The notes: generated by a model not told the origin, from the letters alone. A DNA stretch of 7,087 bases from Mycobacterium sp. (GCA_018882545.1 VERS01000103.1:1-7087); one strand, 5' to 3'. Shown: positions 1-6,658, counted from the first letter of the stretch. Program-made: numbers and translations.

Positions 1-779
1 CGGTCAAGCTCACCAAGGATCAGCAGCGGGTGGAGATGGGCAACCTCGCGGTGTCGGGGTACTTCGGCGGCATCTGGCTTCGCGACGACCTGGACGGCGA
101 GCCGGACCAACCCGCCCAACCCAGCGCCGCAGCCGGGCCGCCGGGCGGTGTGGTTTCGGCGCTGGGACTGCGGATGTTCGGGGCCTTCGCCGGCGGACTG
201 ACCGACATCAGCCGGGTGCCGTTTTTCACCACCCCGGCCGCACACTCCTCGGTTCCGGTGCTGCTCAGCCTCTACGGCTACAACAAGGGCTACCTGGAAT
301 ACCTCCTCGATAACCCGCCCCCGGGGGTGCCCTCCATGCGGGACACGTTGACCTGTAAGGGATTTCTGGACTGCAACTCATCGCTGGTCGACTTGGAGAT
401 CGCCAACCGTTACGACAGCGCCCTGGTCGACCTGGAGCACCCGCAGACGCTGCGCTGGGCGCAGATGAAGTTGTGGACCTCGGTGCTGGAGACCACCACC
501 GGCGCCGGTCGGTTCGTGTGGCAGATCATCACGCCGGCGGGCGGGTTCTCGCCCTCCTCCTACGCCGCCCTGGTCGACCTCAGTTCGGCTTACCTGATGA
601 TCAGCAAGTCCGCCACGCTGGCCAGCATGAAGTCCTACGGCGAGCGTGACGCCGCCCTGGCATCCAGTGCGCTGCTGCTGCAGGCCGGATTGTGGATGTG
701 GTCGGGCGCCTACTTCTCCGGTCTGGCCTCCAACGCCCCGCGGGGGACCATCCCATCGATCGTGGTGTCCTCGGCCTGA
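1..779 (+). CDS. Unrecognised protein, C-terminal 258 residues (5' end outside the window)
   Basis: The reading frame is open from base 3 and ends at TGA 777-779. An ATG at 30 exists, but in-frame sequence continues upstream of it without a stop and no clear ribosome site precedes it, so the gene very probably starts before the window. Numbering from base 3, the visible protein has a Pro/Ala/Gly-rich linker (about 33-50), a mildly hydrophobic Gly/Ala stretch (49-66), a Cys pair six residues apart (C118 and C124, TCKGFLDC) that could form a disulfide if exported, and a Trp- and Ala-rich hydrophobic segment (about 217-243) near the C-terminus. I recognise no catalytic motif and assign no function. 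An exported or membrane-associated mycobacterial protein is possible but unproven. The last 70 bases overlap the end of the opposing dehydrogenase gene. Coding status rests on the long open frame and its codon bias. Confidence 0.7.
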   Translation, partial: VKLTKDQQRVEMGNLAVSGYFGGIWLRDDLDGEPDQPAQPSAAAGPPGGVVSALGLRMFGAFAGGLTDISRVPFFTTPAAHSSVPVLLSLYGYNKGYLEYLLDNPPPGVPSMRDTLTCKGFLDCNSSLVDLEIANRYDSALVDLEHPQTLRWAQMKLWTSVLETTTGAGRFVWQIITPAGGFSPSSYAALVDLSSAYLMISKSATLASMKSYGERDAALASSALLLQAGLWMWSGAYFSGLASNAPRGTIPSIVVSSA

Positions 780-1600
780 CCGCCGCCGTGCGCGGCGATC
801 GCCACCGGTTGCCAGAGTTCCCACTCCGCCAGCCGGTCGGCGTACTCAATCTTGGCCAATTCCAGGGTGTTTCGGCCCAGGAAGACCCGTCGCGGCGGAT
901 CGGCGGCATCGACGACGGCCAGGATCGCCGACCGGGTCGCCTCCGGCCGGCCCAGGTCGCCCCGGCGTTCGGCGCGGGCTGACTCGAACCGTGCCCGCTG
1001 GGCGTCGTAGGCCGCCAGCGGTTCGGCATACGGCGCGGCGTTGATCCAGTCGGTGTCGAAGCCGCCGGGCTCGACCAGCGTCACCCGGATACCGAGGGGC
1101 TCGACCTCGCCGGCCAGTGCCTGGGACAAGCCCTCCAGCGCCCACTTCGAGGCGTGGTAGATCCCCAGGTTCGGGAAGGCCAGGACGCCGCCGATGGACG
1201 ACACCTGGATGATGTGCCCGCCGCCCTGGGCGCGCAGATACGGCAGGGCCGCCTGGGTGATCCACAGGGCGCCGAAGAAGTTGGTGTCCATCTGCGCGCG
1301 GGCTTCGGCCTCGGAAAGTTCCTCGACGAATCCGTACTGCCCGTACCCGGCGTTGTTGACGATGACGTCGATGTTCCCGAACCGGTCATGGGCGGCCCGA
1401 ACAGCATCGAAGCAGGCTCCCCGATCGGTGACATCGAGTCGGATCGTTTGCAGGGCTTCGCCGTACGCGTCGCCCAGGTCCGCCAGTGCTGTGATGTCTC
1501 GCGCGCAGGCGGTGACTCGCTCGCCCCGCTCAAGAGCCCCGATCACCCACTCGCGGCCGAGCCCGCGGGACGCACCGGTGATCAACCACACGCGGCTCAT
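710..1600 (-). CDS. Short-chain dehydrogenase/reductase (classical SDR)
   Basis: A 296-residue NAD(P)-dependent oxidoreductase with a Rossmann fold, probably cytosolic. Visible motifs, in order: cofactor loop TGASRGLG (8-15), LDV with D56 at the adenine-ring position, NNAG (82-85), catalytic S135 in VSSIGG, Y148 and K152 in YHASK, and EPGG (177-180). R12 in the glycine loop and R34 after the second strand favour NADP(H) over NAD(H); this is inference from family rules. The substrate cannot be read from the sequence. The ATG at 1600 is chosen because the fold starts directly after it and AAAGAGG (minus strand, 1615-1609) lies 8 bases upstream; the frame is open further upstream but that part is not SDR-like. 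The C-terminal tail after about residue 272 is not a recognisable SDR element and is encoded where the gene runs into the 3' end of the opposing gene. It is divergent from the NarL-type regulator, 91 bases away. Confidence 0.93.
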   Translation of the reverse strand: MSRVWLITGASRGLGREWVIGALERGERVTACARDITALADLGDAYGEALQTIRLDVTDRGACFDAVRAAHDRFGNIDVIVNNAGYGQYGFVEELSEAEARAQMDTNFFGALWITQAALPYLRAQGGGHIIQVSSIGGVLAFPNLGIYHASKWALEGLSQALAGEVEPLGIRVTLVEPGGFDTDWINAAPYAEPLAAYDAQRARFESARAERRGDLGRPEATRSAILAVVDAADPPRRVFLGRNTLELAKIEYADRLAEWELWQPVAIAAHGGGQAEDTTIDGMVPRGALEARPEK

Positions 1601-1691
1601 CAGCTCAGCCTCTTTCGTCGTACGTCCGATCAGCAGGATAGTGGCGGCGTCGCCGGCCGCGCCCAGGTGCGCCCTGTGGGAGGATGCCCAG
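1601..1691. promoter_or_regulatory. Divergent control region between the SDR and the narL-type operon
   Basis: This 91-base spacer must hold the start signals of both divergent genes. The block AGGATAGT (1635-1642) reads as TATCCT on the minus strand (1640-1635, 4 of 6 matches to TATAAT, giving a leader of about 28 bases for the SDR). On the plus strand it reads as GATAGT (1637-1642, 4 of 6 matches), with a poor -35 candidate TTCGTC at 1614-1619 and 17-base spacing. Neither has a convincing -35 element, so the exact promoters are tentative. The right part carries a 12-bp direct repeat that could be an operator. The existence of a control region follows from gene orientation; the elements are inferred. 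Confidence 0.4.
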
Positions 1692-1697
1692 GTGCGC
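1661..1697. repeat. 12-bp perfect direct repeat, 25-bp period
   Basis: GCCCAGGTGCGC occurs at 1661-1672 and again at 1686-1697, with 13 bases between the copies. The second copy covers the GTG start codon of the regulator gene (1692-1694), and the regulator's ribosome site (GGGAGG, 1678-1683) lies between the copies. A period of 25 bp is not a whole number of helical turns (about 2.4), so two proteins bound at identical sites would not sit on exactly the same face. It could be an operator, for instance for autoregulation, or a small duplication. No function is established by the sequence. Confidence 0.5.
1678..1683 (+). promoter_or_regulatory. Ribosome binding site deciding the GTG start of the response regulator
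   Basis: GGGAGG lies 8 bases before GTG 1692. The frame is open several hundred bases upstream, but the receiver domain begins just after this GTG, so this site fixes the start. Confidence 0.75.
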
Positions 1698-2345
1698 GAA
1701 ACCTTCAACAACCAGAAGGTCGCCGTGGTGGTCGCCGATGACCATCCGCTGTTTCGCGAAGGTCTGGTGCGGGCGCTGACCGGCAGCGGTCTGGTGGATG
1801 TGGTCGCCGAAGCCCAGGACGGGCCTTCGGCGCTGGCCGCGATCAAACAGCACCGGCCGCAGGTGGCACTGCTGGATCATCAGATGCCGGGGATGGACGG
1901 AGCCCAGGTCGCTGCGGCGGCACTGCGGGATGAACTGCCCACCCGGGTACTGCTGGTGTCGGCCAACAACGACCCGGCGATCGTCTACCACGCCCTGCAG
2001 CAGGGGGCGGCCGGCTATCTGCCCAAGGAGTCCTCCCGCAGCGAGATCGTCCAAGCGGTGCTCGATTGCGCGCAGGGCCGCGACGTGGTGCCGGCCCAGA
2101 TGGCGGCGGGCCTGGCCGCCGAGATCCGCCGGCGAGCCGAGCCGTCCGGGCCGGTGCTCAGCGCCCGGGAGCGGGAGGTGCTCGCCATGATCGCCGAGGG
2201 CGCCAGCATCCCGGCGATCGCCAAACAGTTGTTCCTGGCGCCCTCGACGATCAAGACCCATGTGCAGCGCCTCTACGAGAAACTCGGGGTGGGCGATCGG
2301 GCGGCCGCGGTCGCCGAGGCGATGCGGCGCGGACTGCTGGACTGA
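1692..2345 (+). CDS. narL: NarL-type two-component response regulator
   Basis: A 217-residue cytoplasmic DNA-binding regulator of the NarL/FixJ family, of the usual length. The receiver domain (about 9-125) shows the acidic pair D16-D17, phospho-acceptor D62 in LLDHQMPGMDG, conserved S90, and K112 before the last receiver helix. The LuxR-type helix-turn-helix (about 154-217) has the hallmark LSAREREVL and then STIKTHVQRLYEKLGVGDR. From memory the sequence is very close to M. tuberculosis NarL (Rv0844c), including ELPTRVLL, ALQQGAAG and AVLDCA; this should be confirmed by alignment. In M. tuberculosis NarL is linked to nitrate/nitrite signalling, but no nitrate reductase gene is visible here, so the stimulus remains open. 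The start is GTG with GGGAGG 8 bases upstream. The kinase gene follows after 3 bases, and phosphotransfer from it to D62 is the expected activation. Confidence 0.93.
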   Translation: MRETFNNQKVAVVVADDHPLFREGLVRALTGSGLVDVVAEAQDGPSALAAIKQHRPQVALLDHQMPGMDGAQVAAAALRDELPTRVLLVSANNDPAIVYHALQQGAAGYLPKESSRSEIVQAVLDCAQGRDVVPAQMAAGLAAEIRRRAEPSGPVLSAREREVLAMIAEGASIPAIAKQLFLAPSTIKTHVQRLYEKLGVGDRAAAVAEAMRRGLLD

Positions 2346-2348
2346 CCC

Positions 2349-3548
2349 GTGGGGCGTCTGGCCGGCCGCCTGCTGGACTTCCTGACCAGCGAGCCATTGC
2401 GGATCCGCTCGATCCTGCGGTTGGTCCTGATCGTGTTGATCGCCCTGCTGGTGCACTACAGCACGGTCGAGCACCGCCACGAAGCCGTGTTCACCGCGGT
2501 GTTGATCTGCTACGCCGTCGCCGCGTTGGCCTGGCTGGTCTTCGTCCTCAACACCCCGGCACGCTGGTGGTACGGGTGGGCCTCCACCTTCGCCGACGTC
2601 GGCATCGTCCTGGCGTTGTGCATCGCCTCGGGGCCGGCGACCATCGCACTGTTCCCGATCTTCTTCCTGCTGCCCATCTCGGTAGCCTTCCTGGACAACC
2701 CTGCGATCACCGGGGTGTTGGGCCTGAGTGCCTCCTTCGGATACCTGCTGGCCTGGGCGGCCTACGCCACCACCGAGCAGAAGATGGGCAACCGGATTCC
2801 CACCGTGGTCTACGTCCAGGTCGGCTGTCTGCTGTGGCTGACGGCGGCGATCACCGCGCTGTCTTTCACCCTGGCCCGCCGCCGCGCACGGGTCCTGGGT
2901 CTGCTCGACGTCCGGCGCCGGTTGATCGCGGAGTCGATGCGCGCCGACGAGCGCAGCAACCGGGAGCTGTCCGAGCAGTTGCACGACGGCCCGTTGCAAA
3001 ATCTGCTGGCAGCGCGTCTGGACCTGGATGAGTTGCGGGACAACCCGACCGCCGAGGGGTTCGACCGCCTCGATGCGGCACTGCGGGAGACGGTCTCCGG
3101 CCTGCGCACCACCGTCGCGACACTGCACCCCCAGGTGCTCACCCAGTTGGGTCTGTCCGCCGCTGTCCGTGATCTGGCCCAGCGTTACCAACAGCGCTGG
3201 GGTACACCGGTCAGCATCGATCTCGAAGAGGTGGGCCGACCCGACTCCCAGGCGCTGATCCACCGGGCGGCCCGGGAGCTGCTGACCAACGCGCACAAGC
3301 ACTCCCGCGCCACCGCGCTCGACGTCGGACTGCATCGCCTGCCGGGTGCGACGCTGCTTCGGGTCAGCGACGACGGCATCGGATTCGACCCGGAGATCCT
3401 GGCCCGCCGGGTCGGCGAGGGTCACATCGGGCTTTCCTCACTGATGGTCGCGGTGGAGGCTGCGGGTGGGACGACCGACTTCGCGGAACGCCCCGGCGGC
3501 GGCACCGTGGTCACGGTGACCGTTCCGGATCACCCCGATCAGGACTGA
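2349..3548 (+). CDS. Membrane sensor histidine kinase, NarX/DegS class (HisKA_3 + HATPase)
   Basis: A 399-residue kinase, predicted partner of the regulator just upstream. The N-terminal half has about six hydrophobic helices (roughly 20-37, 46-68, 78-97, 98-116, 119-140, 153-176) with short loops and no sizeable extracytoplasmic domain, and no PAS, GAF or HAMP unit is apparent. A basic linker (RRRARVL, 177-183) leads into the dimerisation domain with phospho-acceptor H212 in LHDGPLQ. D213 to Q217 form the DxxxQ motif that in this class supports phosphatase activity on the regulator. The ATP-binding domain has the N-box with N314 (ELLTNAHKHS), the G-box DDGIGFD (341-347), GHIGLSSL (359-366) and a closing GGGTVVTV. 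The GTG start is 3 bases after the regulator's TGA and has no clear ribosome site, implying translational coupling. By position and class it could correspond to mycobacterial NarS, but I do not assign that name. The signal sensed is unknown. Confidence 0.92.
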   Translation: MGRLAGRLLDFLTSEPLRIRSILRLVLIVLIALLVHYSTVEHRHEAVFTAVLICYAVAALAWLVFVLNTPARWWYGWASTFADVGIVLALCIASGPATIALFPIFFLLPISVAFLDNPAITGVLGLSASFGYLLAWAAYATTEQKMGNRIPTVVYVQVGCLLWLTAAITALSFTLARRRARVLGLLDVRRRLIAESMRADERSNRELSEQLHDGPLQNLLAARLDLDELRDNPTAEGFDRLDAALRETVSGLRTTVATLHPQVLTQLGLSAAVRDLAQRYQQRWGTPVSIDLEEVGRPDSQALIHRAARELLTNAHKHSRATALDVGLHRLPGATLLRVSDDGIGFDPEILARRVGEGHIGLSSLMVAVEAAGGTTDFAERPGGGTVVTVTVPDHPDQD

Positions 3549-3550
3549 CC

Positions 3551-5062
3551 TCAGCGCACCTGCACCGAGATCGACGGCCATCCGGTCGCGCCGTCGGGCG
3601 CCGGTGGCGCCGGTTGCTCGGCCTGAACCGCCCCGGTGTTGTCGGTGGCGCGGACGGTGACGGTGTGCGGCCCCGGGTCGGCCTGCCAATCGAAGGTCCA
3701 CAACCGCCAGGTGTCCGCGGAATAGGCGGCGCCCAGTGTCGCCGGCCGCCAGGGACCGTCGTCGATCCGCACTTCGACGGCCTTGACGCCGCGGTGCGGC
3801 GCCCACGCCACCCCGCCGACGGTCACCACCCCGGCGTCCAACCGTGCGCCACCGCGGGGCACGTCGATGCGGGACTGGGTCTTGATCGGGGCCTGGGCCG
3901 ACCAGCCCAGCTTCGTCCAGTACGCCTCGGCCCGGTCGAAACGGGTCAACTCCAGGTCGACGACCCACTTGGTGGCCGAGACGAATCCGTACAGGCCCGG
4001 TACCACCAGCCGTGCGGGGTAGCCGTGTTCCACCGGCAGCGGAACGCCGTTCATTCCGACCGCCAGCAGCGCGTCGCGGTCATCAGTGAGTGCCTCGATC
4101 GGGGTGCCGACGGTGAACCCGTCCACCGACGTCGAGAGCACCATGTCCGCATCGGAGTCAACACCGCTGGCGGCCAGCAGATCCCGCACCCGGTAGCCGG
4201 TCCACATCGCGGTCGAGACCAGCTCGCCGCCGACCGGATTGGAGACGCACGCCAGCGTCACGGCCTTCTCAACCGGCTCGAAGGACCTCAGATCCTCGAA
4301 GCTGTAGGTGATCTCCCGATCCACCATGCCGTGGATGCGCAGCGTCCAGTCGGCCCGGGACAGCTGGGGAGCGTTCAGCGCAGTGTCGATGCGGTAGAAG
4401 TCGTCGTTGGCGGTGATGAAGCTCGGCAGACCGACCGCAGCGGGCTGCACCTGCGGTGGCACCGGCGGTGCCGGGGTGGTGGGCCGCGGCAGGAGGGCCG
4501 AATCACGTTCGGCGGCAACGGATCGGCGCTTGCCGGACAACACCTGTCCGGCCACCCCGCCCAGCGCTCCGGCGCCGACCAGTCCCAGCGCCACCAGGGA
4601 CCGGCGCCGGTCGACGTTCGGCGCGGGCCCATCCGTGGTACCCGACGTCAACAGGCGCATGGTTGCGATACCGCACGCTGTCCCGATGACGGTGGGGATC
4701 AGATCGACGGCGCGGGCGCCCGGTTGGGTCAGCACAGCCAGCCCGCCGGCCAGGCCGAGAGCTGCCACGACCATGCTGCCCAACGGGATTGGGGAGCGCT
4801 CCCACAGCGCGGCCACCGCGCACACCGCCACGACCACGACGACGACCATCACCGTCAGGAAGAGTTTGTCGGCGGTACCGAACGTCTGGATCGCCCACTC
4901 CTTGACCGGGCCGGGGGTCAGGTTGATAACCGAAGTGCCCACCGCGGTGCGGGCGTCGGCGGCTGGGGCGAAGAAACCGGCGGCCAACTGGGTGACGCCG
5001 AGGGACACCGCGGCAGCCGCGACTCCGGCCCCCATCCGGAACCCGATCGTGCTGGTCGCCAT
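3551..5062 (-). CDS. Membrane-anchored molybdopterin-dependent oxidoreductase (sulfite-oxidase fold)
   Basis: A 503-residue protein. The N-terminal part has four hydrophobic helices (about 9-31, 66-87, 93-112, 118-138), then D-R-R-R (151-154), a fifth helix (155-176) and a Pro-rich linker (191-211). A sulfite-oxidase-type molybdopterin domain follows (about 215-385), with C272 in CVSNPVGG as expected molybdenum ligand, MWTGYRVRDLL (286-296) and HGYPARLVVPGLYGF (346-360). An Ig-like Mo-oxidoreductase dimerisation domain (about 395-503) includes DDGPWRPATL. From memory it resembles the five-helix actinobacterial family including Rv0218 and SCO3746. The catalytic part should lie outside the membrane; substrate and electron partner are unknown. 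The ATG at 5062 is preferred over a TTG at 5071, because AGG lies 9 bases before the ATG. Its stop faces the kinase stop across 2 bases; the permease gene diverges upstream. Confidence 0.9.
   Translation of the reverse strand: MATSTIGFRMGAGVAAAAVSLGVTQLAAGFFAPAADARTAVGTSVINLTPGPVKEWAIQTFGTADKLFLTVMVVVVVVAVCAVAALWERSPIPLGSMVVAALGLAGGLAVLTQPGARAVDLIPTVIGTACGIATMRLLTSGTTDGPAPNVDRRRSLVALGLVGAGALGGVAGQVLSGKRRSVAAERDSALLPRPTTPAPPVPPQVQPAAVGLPSFITANDDFYRIDTALNAPQLSRADWTLRIHGMVDREITYSFEDLRSFEPVEKAVTLACVSNPVGGELVSTAMWTGYRVRDLLAASGVDSDADMVLSTSVDGFTVGTPIEALTDDRDALLAVGMNGVPLPVEHGYPARLVVPGLYGFVSATKWVVDLELTRFDRAEAYWTKLGWSAQAPIKTQSRIDVPRGGARLDAGVVTVGGVAWAPHRGVKAVEVRIDDGPWRPATLGAAYSADTWRLWTFDWQADPGPHTVTVRATDNTGAVQAEQPAPPAPDGATGWPSISVQVR
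4535..4612 (-). other. Internal twin-arginine-like motif and fifth membrane helix of the molybdoenzyme
   Basis: Residues 151-176 read D-R-R-R-S-L-V, then an Ala/Gly/Leu-rich helix ending at VAGQVL, followed by the Pro-rich linker and the cofactor domain. This is the n-region/h-region order of a Tat signal, but it lies after four other helices. Cofactor-loaded molybdoenzymes are usually exported folded through Tat, so the last helix is the logical Tat element. The motif is seen in the sequence; Tat use is inferred from actinobacterial Rieske proteins and related five-helix molybdoenzymes. Confidence 0.6.
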
Positions 5063-5125
5063 ATCGGTCAACCTACGCCGTCTTATGCTTCCGGTCGTCT
5101 TCTCTCACACCCAGGAAAGCCGCCA
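5063..5125. promoter_or_regulatory. Divergent promoter region between the molybdoenzyme and the permease
   Basis: In this 63-base spacer the plus strand has TATGCT at 5084-5089 (4 of 6 matches to TATAAT), which would give the permease mRNA a leader of about 30 bases; no good -35 is seen. The permease ribosome site AGGAAAG (5113-5119) is 6 bases before its GTG. On the minus strand TAGGTT (5075-5070) fits the mycobacterial -10 pattern TANNNT and lies 7 bases before the molybdoenzyme ATG, so a leaderless transcript is possible. The elements are short pattern matches. Confidence 0.4.
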
Positions 5126-6601
5126 GTGCAGACAACCGAATCCGGAACCACCGGGGTGACGCCGCGTCGGACCCTGCCGCTATGGGCGGCCCTGGCGCTG
5201 TCGGTGGCCACCGTGGGACCCACCCTGGCGATGGCCGGCAACGGCCAGGGACTGGTCAGCACGGTCGGCAAGGCCGTCCCACTGGTCTTCGTCATCGGGC
5301 TGATCGGGGTCTCGCTGGTCGGGTACAGCTTCGTGCGGTTGACCCGTTACCTCAGTCACGGCGGTTCGGCGTATGCGCTGGTGGGCGCGACGGTGGGTCC
5401 GCGGACCGGGGTCCTCGCCGGTTTCGCCATGCTGGGCGCCTACATCGGCTTCTCGATTGCCACCCTCGCCCTCACCGGGGCATTCACCAACTCGCTGCTG
5501 GCCGAGGTGCAGCGGGGGTCGGCCCATCCGTTCACCCTGCCGTGGATTGCTCCGGTGGTGGTGGCTGCGGCGCTGTCCTTTCCGCTGACCGGGCGTGATG
5601 CCCGCACGCTGGCCAAGGTCCTGCTCGGTATCGAAGGTGTCGGCATCATTGCGATGGTGGTGCTCGCCGCGGTGATCATCGGGCGCGGCGGTGCGGGTGC
5701 AACCGGACTGGACTGGGGCACCTTCTCGCCCTCGGGTGCGTCGGTGTCGGCCGTCCTGGGCGGGGTGGTGGCGGCGTTTCTGTGCTGGGCCGGCTTCGAA
5801 GCGTGCGCCTCGATGGGTGAGGAGACCGCTGATCCTCGCCGCAACATCCCGCGGGCGATCATCGGGACGCTGATGCTCACCGGCGTGCTGTTCGTGGTGG
5901 TGATGTTCTCCCAGACAATCGGTTTCGGCACCGACAAGGCCGGACTGGCCGCCTTCGAACGCTCGGCCAACACCCTCGGCGATCTCGGCGACACCTACAT
6001 TGGCAAATGGTTCAGCCTCCTGATGATCCTCACCACCACCGTCGGCGCGTTCGGCTGTCATCTGGCCACCGCCACCACATCGGGTCGCATCCTCTTCGCG
6101 TTCAGCCGGGACGGCCTGGGCCCGAAGGCGTTGTCCCACCTCGACCCGGCCACCGGGGGGCCGCGCCGTGCCACCTGGCTGGTCGTGGCGATCAGCCTGG
6201 TGGTCAACGCACTGTGCGCCGCGACCGGGTGGCCCCCGGCGAGCACCGGCAACCCAGCAGTCGACGGCTACTTCGTCTTCGCCGTCGCCGGTTCGGTGTG
6301 CCTGATGGTGTGCTACCTGCTGGTCGAGATCGCCACTGTCTGGTTCGTCGGGGCGCCGCGGTTCCTGCCCGTGCACGGCGGGGCCGCGCGGCTGAGCGGC
6401 CTGCTGCTGCCTGCCGCCGGGGCGGCGGTGATTGTGGTGGTGCTGTGGTTCAGCGTGAAGGACTCGACTGGCTGGTCGTCGGCACCGTTGCTCGGATTGT
6501 ATTGGTGCGCAGCGGGTGTGGCGATTGCTGCCGCCTCCGCCCCGATCGTGAGTCGGGTTGGCGCAGCGCTGTCGGCCGAACTGGATCCGCCGCGCCGATG
6601 A
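5126..6601 (+). CDS. APC-superfamily amino-acid permease
   Basis: A 491-residue integral membrane transporter with about 12 hydrophobic segments, expected in the cytoplasmic membrane as a secondary amino-acid or polyamine transporter. The first helix carries the family's Gly-rich substrate region (LSVATVGPTLAMAGNGQG, about 25-42). HGGSAYALVGATVGPRTGVLAGF (78-100) matches the family's second and third helices. FEACASMGEETADPRRNIPRAI (224-245) is the classic loop after helix 6, and RILFAFSRDGLGP (321-333) is the signature after helix 8. Substrate specificity cannot be read from this. The GTG at 5126 is chosen because AGGAAAG is 6 bases upstream and the first helix follows closely; the same frame stays open far upstream only because it is antisense to the molybdoenzyme gene. 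The permease is divergent from that gene and followed by a 105-base spacer. Confidence 0.93.
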   Translation: MQTTESGTTGVTPRRTLPLWAALALSVATVGPTLAMAGNGQGLVSTVGKAVPLVFVIGLIGVSLVGYSFVRLTRYLSHGGSAYALVGATVGPRTGVLAGFAMLGAYIGFSIATLALTGAFTNSLLAEVQRGSAHPFTLPWIAPVVVAAALSFPLTGRDARTLAKVLLGIEGVGIIAMVVLAAVIIGRGGAGATGLDWGTFSPSGASVSAVLGGVVAAFLCWAGFEACASMGEETADPRRNIPRAIIGTLMLTGVLFVVVMFSQTIGFGTDKAGLAAFERSANTLGDLGDTYIGKWFSLLMILTTTVGAFGCHLATATTSGRILFAFSRDGLGPKALSHLDPATGGPRRATWLVVAISLVVNALCAATGWPPASTGNPAVDGYFVFAVAGSVCLMVCYLLVEIATVWFVGAPRFLPVHGGAARLSGLLLPAAGAAVIVVVLWFSVKDSTGWSSAPLLGLYWCAAGVAIAAASAPIVSRVGAALSAELDPPRR

Positions 6602-6611
6602 ACCTGCAGGT
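6602..6611. repeat. 10-bp perfect palindrome directly after the permease stop
   Basis: ACCTGCAGGT is self-complementary and begins at the base after the TGA. It has no loop and no T-run, so it is more likely a protein site or chance than a terminator. Confidence 0.35.
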
Positions 6612-6643
6612 CAGGTAGTCGCGCGACGGGAATCACGGGCCAT

Positions 6644-6657
6644 CGCCGCAGGCGGCG
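6644..6657 (+). terminator. Possible weak stem-loop downstream of the permease
   Basis: CGCCG pairs with CGGCG around a CAGG loop, giving a 5-bp GC-only stem. There is no following T-run. Mycobacterial terminators often lack a U-tail, but a stem this short is common by chance in such GC-rich DNA, so the call is weak. Confidence 0.2.
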
Positions 6658-6658
6658 T

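Noticed and set aside
1194..1691. Longer N-terminus for the response regulator from an upstream ATG in the same frame
   Set aside because: It would run through the SDR coding region in antisense, and the added residues are Ser/Arg/Ala-rich without a domain. The receiver domain begins at GTG 1692, which has a good ribosome site.
1601..1846. Longer N-terminus for the SDR from an upstream minus-strand start at 1846
   Set aside because: The extra 82 residues do not resemble an SDR and lie antisense to the regulator. The ATG at 1600 has AAAGAGG 8 bases upstream and leads straight into the cofactor-binding motif.
1605..3425. A 606-codon minus-strand open frame opposite the regulator and kinase
   Set aside because: Gln/Arg/Gly/Asp-rich shadow translation with no domain signature, antisense to two genes with all their catalytic motifs intact.
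3614..5125. A long plus-strand open frame antisense to the molybdoenzyme that runs in frame into the permease, suggesting a 995-residue fusion
   Set aside because: The upstream part is the complement of a well-supported gene and has the Arg/Gly/His-rich composition of a GC-rich shadow frame. The permease has its own GTG and ribosome site at 5113-5128.
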